The translations under genes and the position numbers were made by a program. The notes below the pieces were generated by a model. The model was not told the origin of the DNA and made no database searches. It saw only the letters and a program-made list of their open reading frames with translations. From Streptosporangiaceae bacterium (GTDB lineage: Bacteria > Actinomycetota > Actinomycetes > Streptosporangiales > Streptosporangiaceae), in assembly GCA_030043395.1 (NCBI GenBank), contig JASHXW010000050.1, forward strand, positions 1 to 11,561: a stretch of DNA of 11,561 bases, given 5' to 3'. Position 1 is the first letter of the stretch, and each line of letters starts with the position of its first letter. Shown here piece after piece: positions 1 through 6,032 of the stretch.

Positions 1-2586
1 GGCGAGCTCCGGCAACTCGGGCGCGCACCGGGAATCGGGGGAGCACCTGCGACGATGCTGCCGGAGAGCGTCGTGCCTGGGATGCTGCCGGCCCAGGCTG
101 AACCGGTAGCGGCGGAGCGCCGTGTCCCGGAAATAACCGGCCGGACCGCTGCCCGCCTGCTTGTGGCCGCTGGCGCGGTGCTTGTCGTCATCGCGGCGAC
201 CGCGTTCACTGTGGCCGATTGGGGCCAGGTTGGCCCGCTCGCTCGGTGCGCGATCCTGCTCGCGGTCACGGCGCTTGTCCTGGCCGTACCTAGGCCGCTG
301 GTAAGGCGTGGCCTGATCGCGACCGCCGAGTCGGTCGCCGGCATCGGGCTGGCGATGACGCTTGCGGATGCATACCTACTGCACCGGCTTGCTCTGGGCC
401 ATTCCGCCAACTTGCTGGTGATCGCGGCAGGCTGCGCCGCCCTGACCGTGATCTGGGCCTGCTACGGACTGGCGGCACGCGTTCGGGTTCCGTTCCTGGC
501 AGCACTGGGGCTGGCCCAGTCGCCCCTTCCGCTTGCCGCCGCGGGCCTCGCACGCGGCATCGGCGGGCCTGGCTACCCGGTCGGTGCGCCGCTCATGCTC
601 GCTCTGGCGGCAACCTGCTGTGCCGACGTGCTGCTAACTCGGTGGGTGAGCGGCCGCGAAGGTGGCGATCGTGCGCGGGCTTGGCCAGTCGGCCTGCCGA
701 CGACAGCTGCCCTCAGGGCGCTCACTGTGCTGACGGTGGCGACCGCGTCGGCGGCGTGGATCGCGGTGGCCGTGGCCTGGGTGGCCGGATCCTTCCCCGC
801 GACGGCACAGACCATCGCGGAGCTGGCCGTCCTGACTGGCATGTTCGGGGTCGCGTCGGCTGCGGCTCGTGGCACCGCTCAGGTGGCGGTCTGCACCTGT
901 GCTGCTCTGGCGGCCATGGCCAGCCTCGCTGCTGCCATCCCGTCTTGTGCTGGCTGGCCCGCGCGGTACTGCGGATTCGCGGTCCTCGCCGTCGCCGTTC
1001 TCGCGGTCGGGGTCGCGACGAGACTGCGCCGATCGCACCCGGTGCATGCCCGCGCGCTCGACCTTTGCGCTGGCCCGGTGGTGCTCGTCGCCGCTGCGAT
1101 GGCGGCCCAGCGACCGGACTCGTTCGCCGTGCTTGCGGCCGTCGTGGCGCTGATCGCCAGCGCTACCGCATGGATTCGATCAGGAACGGGCCAGGTCATC
1201 GCGCTCGCTGGCGCCTGCGCCGCCGCACTCGCGGCAATTGCTACCGAGCATGCGGCGCTGGCCGCCGCCGTGTTCTCGCCGTTCACCGAGGTCGCTCAGG
1301 CTTGGCGCGGCAACGAAGTGGCATATATGCACGCTGCCCAGGCGCCCGGCCTGCCGCTGGCCGCTGTCGTCCTCGCCGCCTGCCTGTTCGCCCTCGCCGC
1401 TGCGGTGGGTGCCCGCCGGGGGACCAAGTACGGCAGCCTGGACGCGGTCGCTGCCGCATTGCCGCTGATAGCGGCGCCTGTCGGCCTGGCAAGCGGCTTC
1501 GGATACGGCCTGACCGTCGCGTTGCTGCTCGTACTGACTGTCGGCCTGACCTTGTGGACTGCGTTCGGCTTCGGCCGGCAGGCCGCTGGAGAACCCCGGA
1601 CCTTCAAGGGCGCGGCGCTCGCTCCCGCGAGCGCCGCGCTCGCCGCCGCCGTACTCACGCTGGCCTGGGCGCTCGCTGCCCCTGTGCCGACTCTCGTCGT
1701 GCTCGGCTGCCTGGCCGTTCTCTACGCGGTGTGCGCGGTCCGCGCACCGCTAGCCAGCGTCCGGATCGGAGCTTCGGGCCTGGCCGTCGCGACCATGGCT
1801 GCCTTCACGGGCTGCGCGGCCCTCGCAGCTGGCGCCGCCGCATGGCAGTCCGGCATGGTCGTTCTCCTCATCTCGGCGGTTGCGCAACTCGTCGCATGGC
1901 GCCTCCTGGCCAGTGACGGCGGTGCGCGGCGGCACGTCGCGCTCGCGGTCGAGATCACTGCCTGGATAGCTGCCGCTGCGGGGGTCGCTGCCTGCCTGAG
2001 CGCGCCGCGCGCGGTAAGCCTCGCCCTGGCGACCGCTGGCCTGATCTGCGTCGGCGTGGCTGGCCGCCCGGATCGCCGCCCGGCGCTCTGGGCGGGCCTG
2101 GTGCTGTGCGAGGTGGCATGGTGCGTGTTGCTCGCCTCGGCACGGGTGAGCGTTCCCGAGGTGTACACAGTGCCTGCCGCGATGATCGCGCTGGCGTTCG
2201 GCTGGTTCGCTGTTCGCAAGAACCCGGCGCTCTCCTCGTGGGCTTGTTATGGCCTGGGCCAAGCCTGGTTGCTGCTGCCGAGCTTGATCATGGTCTGGCA
2301 CGGCACTGGCTGGTTCAGGCCGCTCGCGCTCGGCGTCGTAGCGACAGCCGTGACGTTGCTCGGCGCGCGGTTCAGGTTGCAGGCGCCCTTGCTGCTCGGC
2401 ATGGCTGCTGCCGTGCTCGACGCCGGCCATGAGCTAGCCCCGGCGGTCCGTGCCGTGATCCACTGGCTGCCAGGATGGCTGCCAATCGCGGTCCTCGGTG
2501 CAGTCCTGCTGTGGGCCGGAGCCACCTACGAGGCGCGTCTGGCGAACCTCGGCAGACTACGCAGATCGCTCGGCGCGATGCGCTAG
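1..2586 (+). CDS. SCO7613-type large polytopic membrane protein, 5'-truncated by the window edge
   Basis: The frame is open from base 1 to the TAG at 2584–2586, so the gene probably begins outside the window. An ATG at 55 with a distant purine-rich GGGGGAG (37–43) is the first internal start and would give 843 residues. The protein is almost wholly hydrophobic: I count about 28 candidate membrane segments, the first around residues 33–55 from the ATG (TAARLLVAAGAVLVV onward). The C-terminus carries GATYEARL followed by a basic helix (NLGRLRRSLGAMR), which resembles the conserved end of actinobacterial 'SCO7613 C-terminal domain-containing membrane proteins'. Members usually have a cytoplasmic N-terminal region before the first membrane segment, and residues GELRQLG before base 55 fit its end. 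Function is unknown; transport or cell-envelope roles would be guesses. The next gene starts 154 bases downstream, so it is probably a separate transcript. Family call is fairly sure; the true start is not visible. Confidence 0.8.
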   Translation, partial: GELRQLGRAPGIGGAPATMLPESVVPGMLPAQAEPVAAERRVPEITGRTAARLLVAAGAVLVVIAATAFTVADWGQVGPLARCAILLAVTALVLAVPRPLVRRGLIATAESVAGIGLAMTLADAYLLHRLALGHSANLLVIAAGCAALTVIWACYGLAARVRVPFLAALGLAQSPLPLAAAGLARGIGGPGYPVGAPLMLALAATCCADVLLTRWVSGREGGDRARAWPVGLPTTAALRALTVLTVATASAAWIAVAVAWVAGSFPATAQTIAELAVLTGMFGVASAAARGTAQVAVCTCAALAAMASLAAAIPSCAGWPARYCGFAVLAVAVLAVGVATRLRRSHPVHARALDLCAGPVVLVAAAMAAQRPDSFAVLAAVVALIASATAWIRSGTGQVIALAGACAAALAAIATEHAALAAAVFSPFTEVAQAWRGNEVAYMHAAQAPGLPLAAVVLAACLFALAAAVGARRGTKYGSLDAVAAALPLIAAPVGLASGFGYGLTVALLLVLTVGLTLWTAFGFGRQAAGEPRTFKGAALAPASAALAAAVLTLAWALAAPVPTLVVLGCLAVLYAVCAVRAPLASVRIGASGLAVATMAAFTGCAALAAGAAAWQSGMVVLLISAVAQLVAWRLLASDGGARRHVALAVEITAWIAAAAGVAACLSAPRAVSLALATAGLICVGVAGRPDRRPALWAGLVLCEVAWCVLLASARVSVPEVYTVPAAMIALAFGWFAVRKNPALSSWACYGLGQAWLLLPSLIMVWHGTGWFRPLALGVVATAVTLLGARFRLQAPLLLGMAAAVLDAGHELAPAVRAVIHWLPGWLPIAVLGAVLLWAGATYEARLANLGRLRRSLGAMR

Positions 2587-2634
2587 GGGGCAGGCTCGGA
2601 GAACATCGATGGCCCTGCGCTGGTGAGCGGCAAA

Positions 2635-2659
2635 GTTTTCTACTACCCTCTATGGGTTC
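2635..2659 (+). promoter_or_regulatory. possible sigma-B-type (stress) promoter for the MEDS–STAS gene
   Basis: GTTT at 2635–2638 is followed after 15 bases by GGGTTC at 2654–2659. The actinobacterial sigma-B-type consensus is about GNNT, 14–16 bases, then GGGTAC or GGGTAT, so one base of the −10 element deviates. Transcription would begin near 2666–2668, giving a leader of about 75 bases. The gene behind it encodes a STAS-containing protein of a type that usually acts in sigma-B regulation, which makes the match more plausible. It is a motif match only. Confidence 0.3.
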
Positions 2660-2697
2660 GACGAGTCCGTGCTGTTCTGCGGCAGTTCGGCTGTGGG

Positions 2698-2717
2698 GCC
2701 GCACCCTTCGGTGCGGC
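2698..2717. repeat. perfect 8-bp-stem hairpin in the leader of the MEDS–STAS gene
   Basis: GCCGCACC (2698–2705) and GGTGCGGC (2710–2717) are perfect inverted repeats around the loop CTTC. The hairpin lies between the gene at 1–2586 and the start codon at 2741, ending 12 bases before the GGAG ribosome-binding site (2730–2733). No T-tract follows, so it is a poor intrinsic terminator. It could be a 5'-leader structure or an operator. Confidence 0.5.
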
Positions 2718-2740
2718 TTGCACGAATATGGAGTCGTCTG

Positions 2741-3598
2741 ATGCCTGAAATGCCTAATGCAGCCCCGAGGGCTGACGGGGCCGCGAGGTCCCGCGGGACG
2801 CGGTTTGAAGTCATCAGGATGCGACCGCATGACCACATCGCCTGGGTATTCCGAGGCGCTGACGAGTTCGCGACTCTGGCGACGCAGTACCTGGCTGAGG
2901 GTGCCAGGCTTGGCGAGCGGGTCATGTGCGTTCAGGAGACACCCGGTCGGCACGACCTGGCGGAGTTGGCCGGACAGGTGAAGCCGGGCGCGCTGATGGT
3001 GGCGAGTGTCGCCGAGGTCTATGGCGAGTCCGGGATCGTCGACCCGGCGGGTCAGCGGGCGAAATACGCGGCGTACGTGAACGAGGCACTCGACGCGGGA
3101 TACAGCGGACTTCGGGTGGCAGCTGACAACACGCGGCTAGTCGCCAACGAGGACCGGCTTAAGGCATGGATCCGCTGGGAGTTCATCGCGGACCGCTTCA
3201 TCGCGGAGAGCCAGCTCACCGCCATGTGTGCGTTCAACAAGCAGAAGGTCGACGTGAACCACCTGCGCCATCTCGCGACGCTGCATCCGATGTCCTCGGC
3301 CTCGTGCCCGCTCCCGCAGTACCGCTTGTTCTCCGACTCGCGGAACTTGTACATCGAAGGCGAGGTCGACTCGTTCGCCGTCACTCAGATCTCGCTAGCG
3401 CTGCAGAGCCTGACCCCGCACACGGGCGTGATCGTCGACCTGGCCACGGCGACGATGATGAGCCGGGCCGCGGTCACAGGTCTATCGGACGTAGCGCGCG
3501 ACGGAGTTCGCATTACCATCACGGGCGATCGCTCCGCGATCGAGGAACTGAGGTCGTTCGGCGCATCGATCGACCAGCTCGTGCTGCAGGAGAACTGA
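2741..3598 (+). CDS. MEDS-domain protein with C-terminal STAS-like domain (putative anti-sigma factor antagonist)
   Basis: 285 residues from the ATG at 2741, chosen because GGAG (2730–2733) sits 7 bases upstream. A GTG at 2669 would add 24 residues and has no ribosome-binding site. Residues 30–185 resemble the MEDS (DcmR-type sensory) domain: DHIAWVF near the start, AEGARLGERVMCV, then AGYSGLRVAADNT and a C-A-F motif (163–165). Residues 195–283 form a STAS-like fold (LYIEGEVDSF, then GVIVDLATATMM). In canonical STAS antagonists the segment after VDL carries Asp-Ser-Ser-Gly with the phosphorylated serine; here it reads S241-R-A-A, so the phospho-acceptor appears missing. MEDS–STAS fusions in actinomycetes are thought to sense a small ligand or redox state and feed into partner-switching control of sigma factors; ligand and partner here are unknown. 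It stands alone and converges on the XRE gene. Confidence 0.8.
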   Translation: MPEMPNAAPRADGAARSRGTRFEVIRMRPHDHIAWVFRGADEFATLATQYLAEGARLGERVMCVQETPGRHDLAELAGQVKPGALMVASVAEVYGESGIVDPAGQRAKYAAYVNEALDAGYSGLRVAADNTRLVANEDRLKAWIRWEFIADRFIAESQLTAMCAFNKQKVDVNHLRHLATLHPMSSASCPLPQYRLFSDSRNLYIEGEVDSFAVTQISLALQSLTPHTGVIVDLATATMMSRAAVTGLSDVARDGVRITITGDRSAIEELRSFGASIDQLVLQEN

Positions 3599-3611
3599 GC
3601 GGAGTTTGTTA

Positions 3612-3642
3612 GCCCGCCGAAAAACATGCGGCCGCGGCGGGC
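3612..3642. terminator. hairpin between convergent genes, probable two-way terminator
   Basis: GCCCGCCG (3612–3619) and CGGCGGGC (3635–3642) form a perfect 8-bp GC stem around a 15-base loop. It lies just after the stop of the plus-strand MEDS–STAS gene (3598) and just before the end of the minus-strand XRE gene (3653). There is no long T-run on either side, so any termination would be of the U-poor kind common in high-GC actinomycetes. Confidence 0.45.
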
Positions 3643-3652
3643 ATCAGCGTGC

Positions 3653-4558
3653 TCAGAAGCTCCTGAGTATGCTCCGCAGGGTCCTGGTGCTTGCCGCGGG
3701 CGTCGCTGCCTCGATGCACAGGCGCTCCATGACCGCCAGGTAGCTGTCGACGACGTCGCTCTTGTCCAGGTACAGCGCGCTGGCGAGTTGCTCGAGGTAG
3801 ACGACATCGGGCACGTCAAGGTCAGCGAACCGCAGCACGCTGAATGCCCCGCCGGCCGCCGCGTGCCCGCCGGCGCGGAACGGGATGACCTGGACGGTCA
3901 CGTTGGGCCGCTGGGTCATCGCGATCAGGTGCCTGAGCTGCGCCCGCATGACGTCTGTGCCGCCGATCGGCCGCCGGAGCACCGCCTCGTCGAGCACAGC
4001 CCACACGTTGGGGGGAGTGCGCCTGGTGAGGACAACTTGGCGGGCCAGCCGCAGGCCGACGCGCCGGTCGATCTCGCGCTCGTCCGCATCCGGATAGCCC
4101 AGGCGCGTGACCGCCCTGGCGTAATCGCCGGTCTGCAGCAAGCCAGGGACGAACTGGATCTCATAGGACCGGATCTGGGTCGCCGCCTCTTCCAGCCCGA
4201 CATATGCCTCGAACCAGGTCGGCAAGACGTCTGAGTAGTCATGCCACCAGCCGGGGGCGCTGGCGCGGGCGGCGAGCGCTCGCAGCGCGTCGCGCTCCGT
4301 CTCGTCGGTCACCCCATAGAAGGTGAGCAGGTCGCAGATGTCGCGGTCCTTGAATCCCACCCGGCCTGTTTCCAGCCGGCTGATCTTCGAGTGCGACGCC
4401 CGGATGACGTTGCCCGCCTCTTCCAGCGAGATGCGCCTGGCCTCGCGCAGCCTGCGCAACTGAGCGCCAAGCAGGATCCGCAGCACGGTCGGCCCGCCGT
4501 CCGCCGGCGAGAACAGGTTGCGTACCTGTCTGTCCGGCGGCGCTGCAGGCACGCTCAT
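3653..4558 (-). CDS. XRE-family regulator with DUF5753 (WhiJ/Scr1-like)
   Basis: 301 residues from the ATG at 4558 (minus strand). This start has a strong GGAGGG ribosome-binding site and overlaps the upstream DUF397 stop as ATGA. A longer in-frame start at 4609 lies inside the DUF397 frame and is unlikely. Residues 30–84 are an XRE helix-turn-helix (LGAQLRRLREARRISLEEA, then HSKISRLETGR). Residues from about 103 to 285 match DUF5753: W104-W105, E123-E124, then VPGLLQTGDYARA (138–150), RRVGLRLARQ (165–174), VLDEAVLRRPIGG (188–200), a VIPF/GGHAA stretch (224–234) and DVVYLE (251–256). This DNA-binding regulator family, with WhiJ and Scr1 of Streptomyces as known members, works with small DUF397 partners and affects development and antibiotic production. 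The neighbouring DUF397 gene and divergent HATPase complete the usual trio. Likely targets are the dyads at 5042–5131. Family call is very sure; target genes are unknown. Confidence 0.93.
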   Translation of the reverse strand: MSVPAAPPDRQVRNLFSPADGGPTVLRILLGAQLRRLREARRISLEEAGNVIRASHSKISRLETGRVGFKDRDICDLLTFYGVTDETERDALRALAARASAPGWWHDYSDVLPTWFEAYVGLEEAATQIRSYEIQFVPGLLQTGDYARAVTRLGYPDADEREIDRRVGLRLARQVVLTRRTPPNVWAVLDEAVLRRPIGGTDVMRAQLRHLIAMTQRPNVTVQVIPFRAGGHAAAGGAFSVLRFADLDVPDVVYLEQLASALYLDKSDVVDSYLAVMERLCIEAATPAASTRTLRSILRSF

Positions 4559-4956
4559 TCGCCCTCCACCACACCCGCGGCTGGGTAATGACCGGAGTGT
4601 CTCACGCATGGTCGACGAGCGCCATAAGCACGGCGATTCACTACCACAATGGCGAAAGTTGCCCGCGAGTCCGGCTTAGCGGCCACGCTCCGGCCATTAC
4701 AGCGGCAAGGACGAGGACGACTCGGCTCGAATAAGCCGAACTCACCTGCGCGCGCACCCTGCAGGAACGCGTCCCATTCGGCCCTGGTGAAGATCAGTGC
4801 GGGACCGTCCGGATCACGCGAGTTGCGGACCGCCACCATGCCGGTCGGCAGATCGGCCAGTTCAACGCAGTTACCGCTTGGATTACTGAAACGGCTCTTT
4901 CGCCAGACGGCGTGCCAGAGCCGAGATGCCCGTACACCGTTGTAGGCAAGGTCCAC
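4555..4956 (-). CDS. DUF397 protein, partner of the XRE regulator, with an unusual C-terminal extension
   Basis: 133 residues from a GTG at 4956, preceded by AGGGA eight bases upstream (minus strand). Residues 18–75 are a typical DUF397 domain: WRKSRFSN, SGNCVELADLPTGMVAVRNS, RDPDGPALIFTRAEWDAFLQG, then RAGEF. DUF397 proteins are usually 60–85 residues and end soon after RAGEF; here about 57 further residues follow (EPSRPRP onward) with no family resemblance. By hand count, third-position GC is about 54% in this tail against about 70% in the domain, so the tail looks non-coding in origin. The stop (4555–4557) overlaps the XRE start as ATGA, giving translational coupling. In many described pairs the XRE gene comes first; here DUF397 comes first. 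The tail spans a possible 120-bp inserted element. DUF397 proteins bind and modulate the cognate XRE regulator, and that is the inferred role. Confidence 0.85.
   Translation of the reverse strand: MDLAYNGVRASRLWHAVWRKSRFSNPSGNCVELADLPTGMVAVRNSRDPDGPALIFTRAEWDAFLQGARAGEFGLFEPSRPRPCRCNGRSVAAKPDSRATFAIVVVNRRAYGARRPCVRHSGHYPAAGVVEGE
4582..4701. repeat. possible small non-autonomous inserted element (MITE-like) in the DUF397 tail
   Basis: GTAATGACCGGAG (4585–4597) and CTCCGGCCATTAC (4688–4700) are inverted repeats matching at 12 of 13 positions, 90 bases apart. Outside them lie two copies of GCGGC in direct orientation (4577–4581 and 4702–4706), the arrangement a 5-bp target duplication would leave. 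The enclosed DNA has weaker coding character than its flanks and forms most of the unexplained DUF397 tail. It encodes no transposase. Each sign alone could be chance: a 12/13 pair at this spacing is not rare across a window of this size, and GCGGC is common in GC-rich DNA. Confidence 0.3.
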
Positions 4957-5041
4957 TTAGGAGTCCCTTTCGCCCCCCGTGCCGCTCAAGCGAGCACTGG
5001 CAGTGCCCCCGAGAAGATGATCACTACGAGAACCATACTAA

Positions 5042-5069
5042 TTGTGCTACTGCACTTGCATGTGCACAA
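5042..5069. promoter_or_regulatory. nested dyad in the divergent DUF397/HATPase intergenic region
   Basis: The 195 bases between the divergent genes (4957–5151) contain TTGTGC (5042–5047) facing GCACAA (5064–5069), with a second inverted pair nested within it: TGCAC (5051–5055) and GTGCA (5062–5066). A third pair, CGTTA (5070–5074) and TAACG (5084–5088), adjoins. A TAGTAT at 5040–5035 on the minus strand could be the −10 of the DUF397–XRE operon, although no good −35 is seen 16–18 bases upstream. The position suits an operator for the XRE regulator. The arms are short, so this is suggestive only. Confidence 0.3.
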
Positions 5070-5114
5070 CGTTAATGGCATCGTAACGGACGAGCAGCCA
5101 TGAACGGCGAGACA

Positions 5115-5131
5115 GTGAGGTTGGTCCTCAC
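5115..5131. promoter_or_regulatory. 6-bp perfect dyad just before the HATPase ribosome-binding site
   Basis: GTGAGG (5115–5120) and CCTCAC (5126–5131) are perfect inverted repeats around TTGGT. The dyad ends nine bases before the AGGGA ribosome-binding site (5141–5145) of the gene starting at 5152. It could be a leader hairpin affecting translation or a protein-binding site. Arms of this length arise often by chance in GC-rich DNA; the position is the main argument. Confidence 0.3.
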
Positions 5132-5151
5132 GATTGCATAAGGGATGCTAG

Positions 5152-5727
5152 GTGACTTTCGCGCAGCCCCGTGACTTGAGCTATGTGCGTGATGAAGCAC
5201 GGCTGTCGCGCCATGACGGAGCTGCCCGTGATCATGCCTGTGTCGACGGGTCCGATCTGAGGGCGGTGAGCCTGGAGGGGCCGGATCAAGACCACGCTCC
5301 GCACCCGTCCTGCGCTGCTGCGCTCGGCTCTAGTCGGCTTGTTCTGCCCGCCGGACCAGAGGCGGCCAAGGCCGCCCGCGATTTCACCAGGCAGACGCTT
5401 CGTGACTGGGAACTGGATGAGCTCGTCTACGACGCGGCGGTCATCGCGTCTGAGCTTGTGACCAATGCGATACGGCATGGCACTCGAAGCGCCAGCCGGG
5501 CTGCCGGATGCGTCGAACTCGCCTGGCAGCGGCAGGTCAGCCAGGTCACCTGCGTGGTGACGGACGAAAACGCGCGCCCCCCGGTACTCAAGCCACCTGA
5601 GGTAGATGCCGAGTGCGGACGTGGGCTGCAAGTGGTGCAGGCCCTGGCGGCCGCGTGGGGCTGGACCATGCTCGGCCCCGCGCAGAAGGCCGTCTGGGCC
5701 ACGCTTGACTTGCTCGGCCACGCTTAA
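5152..5727 (+). CDS. RsbW-like ATP-binding protein (HATPase_c_2), putative anti-sigma kinase of the WhiJ/AbaA-type locus
   Basis: 191 residues from the GTG at 5152, with AGGGA (5141–5145) six bases upstream. Residues 1–60 have no recognisable domain. From about 62 to 185 it is a GHKL ATPase of the RsbW type: N-box E101-L-V-T-N105-A-I-R-H109, then VVTDENARPP with D138 in the G1 position, and G156-R-G-L in the G2 box, followed by VQALAAAWGW. These residues bind ATP and Mg. RsbW proteins hold sigma factors inactive or phosphorylate STAS antagonists; many actinomycete paralogues beside XRE–DUF5753/DUF397 genes have no proven substrate. It is divergent from the DUF397–XRE operon, fitting the known trio. 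The last codons lie in an imperfect 19-bp tandem duplication that shifts the frame and supplies the present TAA stop. Family sure, partner unknown; a GTG at 5266 is an alternative start. Confidence 0.88.
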   Translation: MTFAQPRDLSYVRDEARLSRHDGAARDHACVDGSDLRAVSLEGPDQDHAPHPSCAAALGSSRLVLPAGPEAAKAARDFTRQTLRDWELDELVYDAAVIASELVTNAIRHGTRSASRAAGCVELAWQRQVSQVTCVVTDENARPPVLKPPEVDAECGRGLQVVQALAAAWGWTMLGPAQKAVWATLDLLGHA

Positions 5728-5730
5728 CTT
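5697..5730 (+). repeat. imperfect 19-bp tandem duplication across the HATPase stop codon
   Basis: GGCCACGCTTGACTT (5697–5711) recurs as GGCCACGCTTAACTT (5716–5730), 14 of 15 bases identical with a 19-base period. Because 19 is not a multiple of three, the second copy is read in another frame and its TAA (5725–5727) ends the protein. Without the duplication the frame would run to a TAG at 5744–5746 and end NFVIGA instead of DLLGHA. The effect on protein length is trivial. Confidence 0.5.
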
Positions 5731-5963
5731 CGTGATCGGGGCTTAGCTTTACGCATCAGTCAGGAATGGTCGGATTGGTGCGTGAGCAGATGTTTCTTCA
5801 CATTCTTTGCAGGCCCTTTCTAGTGACTTCTTCTTGGTCTCTCCTGCACCGGAAGTCTCCGCAAAGGATGAAGGTCAATAGGTAACCATTCTTATCCCGT
5901 TGTTGCTGACCATAGTTGATTCGCCGATCTAGCGGATATTTCGCAGTGGTGTTCCAATCTAAA

Positions 5964-5992
5964 TTGACATCCAGCCACTATTTCGATAGTGT
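5964..5992 (+). promoter_or_regulatory. strong housekeeping-type promoter for the HNH–amidohydrolase genes
   Basis: TTGACA (5964–5969) is a perfect −35. After exactly 17 bases comes TAGTGT (5987–5992), a good actinobacterial −10. Transcription should start near 5999, giving a leader of about 34 bases to the ATG at 6033. This is the clearest vegetative promoter in the window. Confidence 0.7.
5976..5991. promoter_or_regulatory. operator-like dyad overlapping the −10 of the HNH promoter
   Basis: CACTAT (5976–5981) and ATAGTG (5986–5991) are perfect inverted repeats around TTCG. The right arm covers five bases of the −10 element, so a protein bound here would block RNA polymerase. Candidates would be the nearby XRE regulator or an unlinked repressor. 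The arms are only six bases each. Confidence 0.4.
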
Positions 5993-6032
5993 TTTCCCAT
6001 GCACCTTTCAGCGTGAAGCTCAGGAGCGGCCG

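Larger units (their letters stand above)
5728..6032. other. AT-rich intergenic island, no gene seen
   Basis: These 305 bases separate the HATPase and HNH genes. By hand count the core 5761–6000 is about 46% GC, far below the flanking genes. I see no convincing reading frame on either strand: the in-frame extension of the HNH gene back to 5916 has no ribosome-binding site and an unlikely composition. The stretch contains pyrimidine-rich runs (about 5790–5850), a loose inverted pair GACTTC (5825–5830) / GAAGTC (5852–5857), and at its right end a well-formed promoter with an overlapping dyad. It may be a remnant of acquired DNA or an extended control region. Confidence 0.6.

Noticed and set aside
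642..1916. 424-residue plus-strand frame inside the large membrane protein gene
   Set aside because: Arg/Gly/Pro-rich composition typical of an out-of-frame reading of GC-rich DNA; the overlapping frame is a coherent membrane protein with a recognised C-terminus.
1750..2430. 226-residue minus-strand frame
   Set aside because: Low-complexity, polar, without any family resemblance, and wholly within the membrane protein gene.
2372..2953. 193-residue minus-strand frame spanning the gap between the first two genes
   Set aside because: Composition unlike a real protein and it overlaps both flanking genes, including the MEDS start and ribosome-binding site.
3626..4234. 202-residue plus-strand frame opposite the XRE gene
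   Set aside because: Shadow of the XRE–DUF5753 gene, whose motifs are unambiguous.
4559..4609. Upstream start for the XRE gene adding 17 residues
   Set aside because: No ribosome-binding site there, and the added residues overlap the DUF397 frame, whereas the ATG at 4558 has GGAGGG and an ATGA overlap.
5128..5721. 197-residue minus-strand frame opposite the HATPase gene
   Set aside because: The plus-strand frame has an intact N-box and G2 box; the minus frame resembles nothing.
5911..5942. Second promoter in the AT-rich island (TTGATT with GATATT or TATTTC)
   Set aside because: Spacers of 13–15 bases are too short; the TTGACA–17–TAGTGT promoter downstream is far better.
5916..6032. In-frame N-terminal extension of the HNH protein
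   Set aside because: It would start upstream of a well-formed promoter, has no ribosome-binding site, and its AT-rich residues are unlike the rest of the protein.
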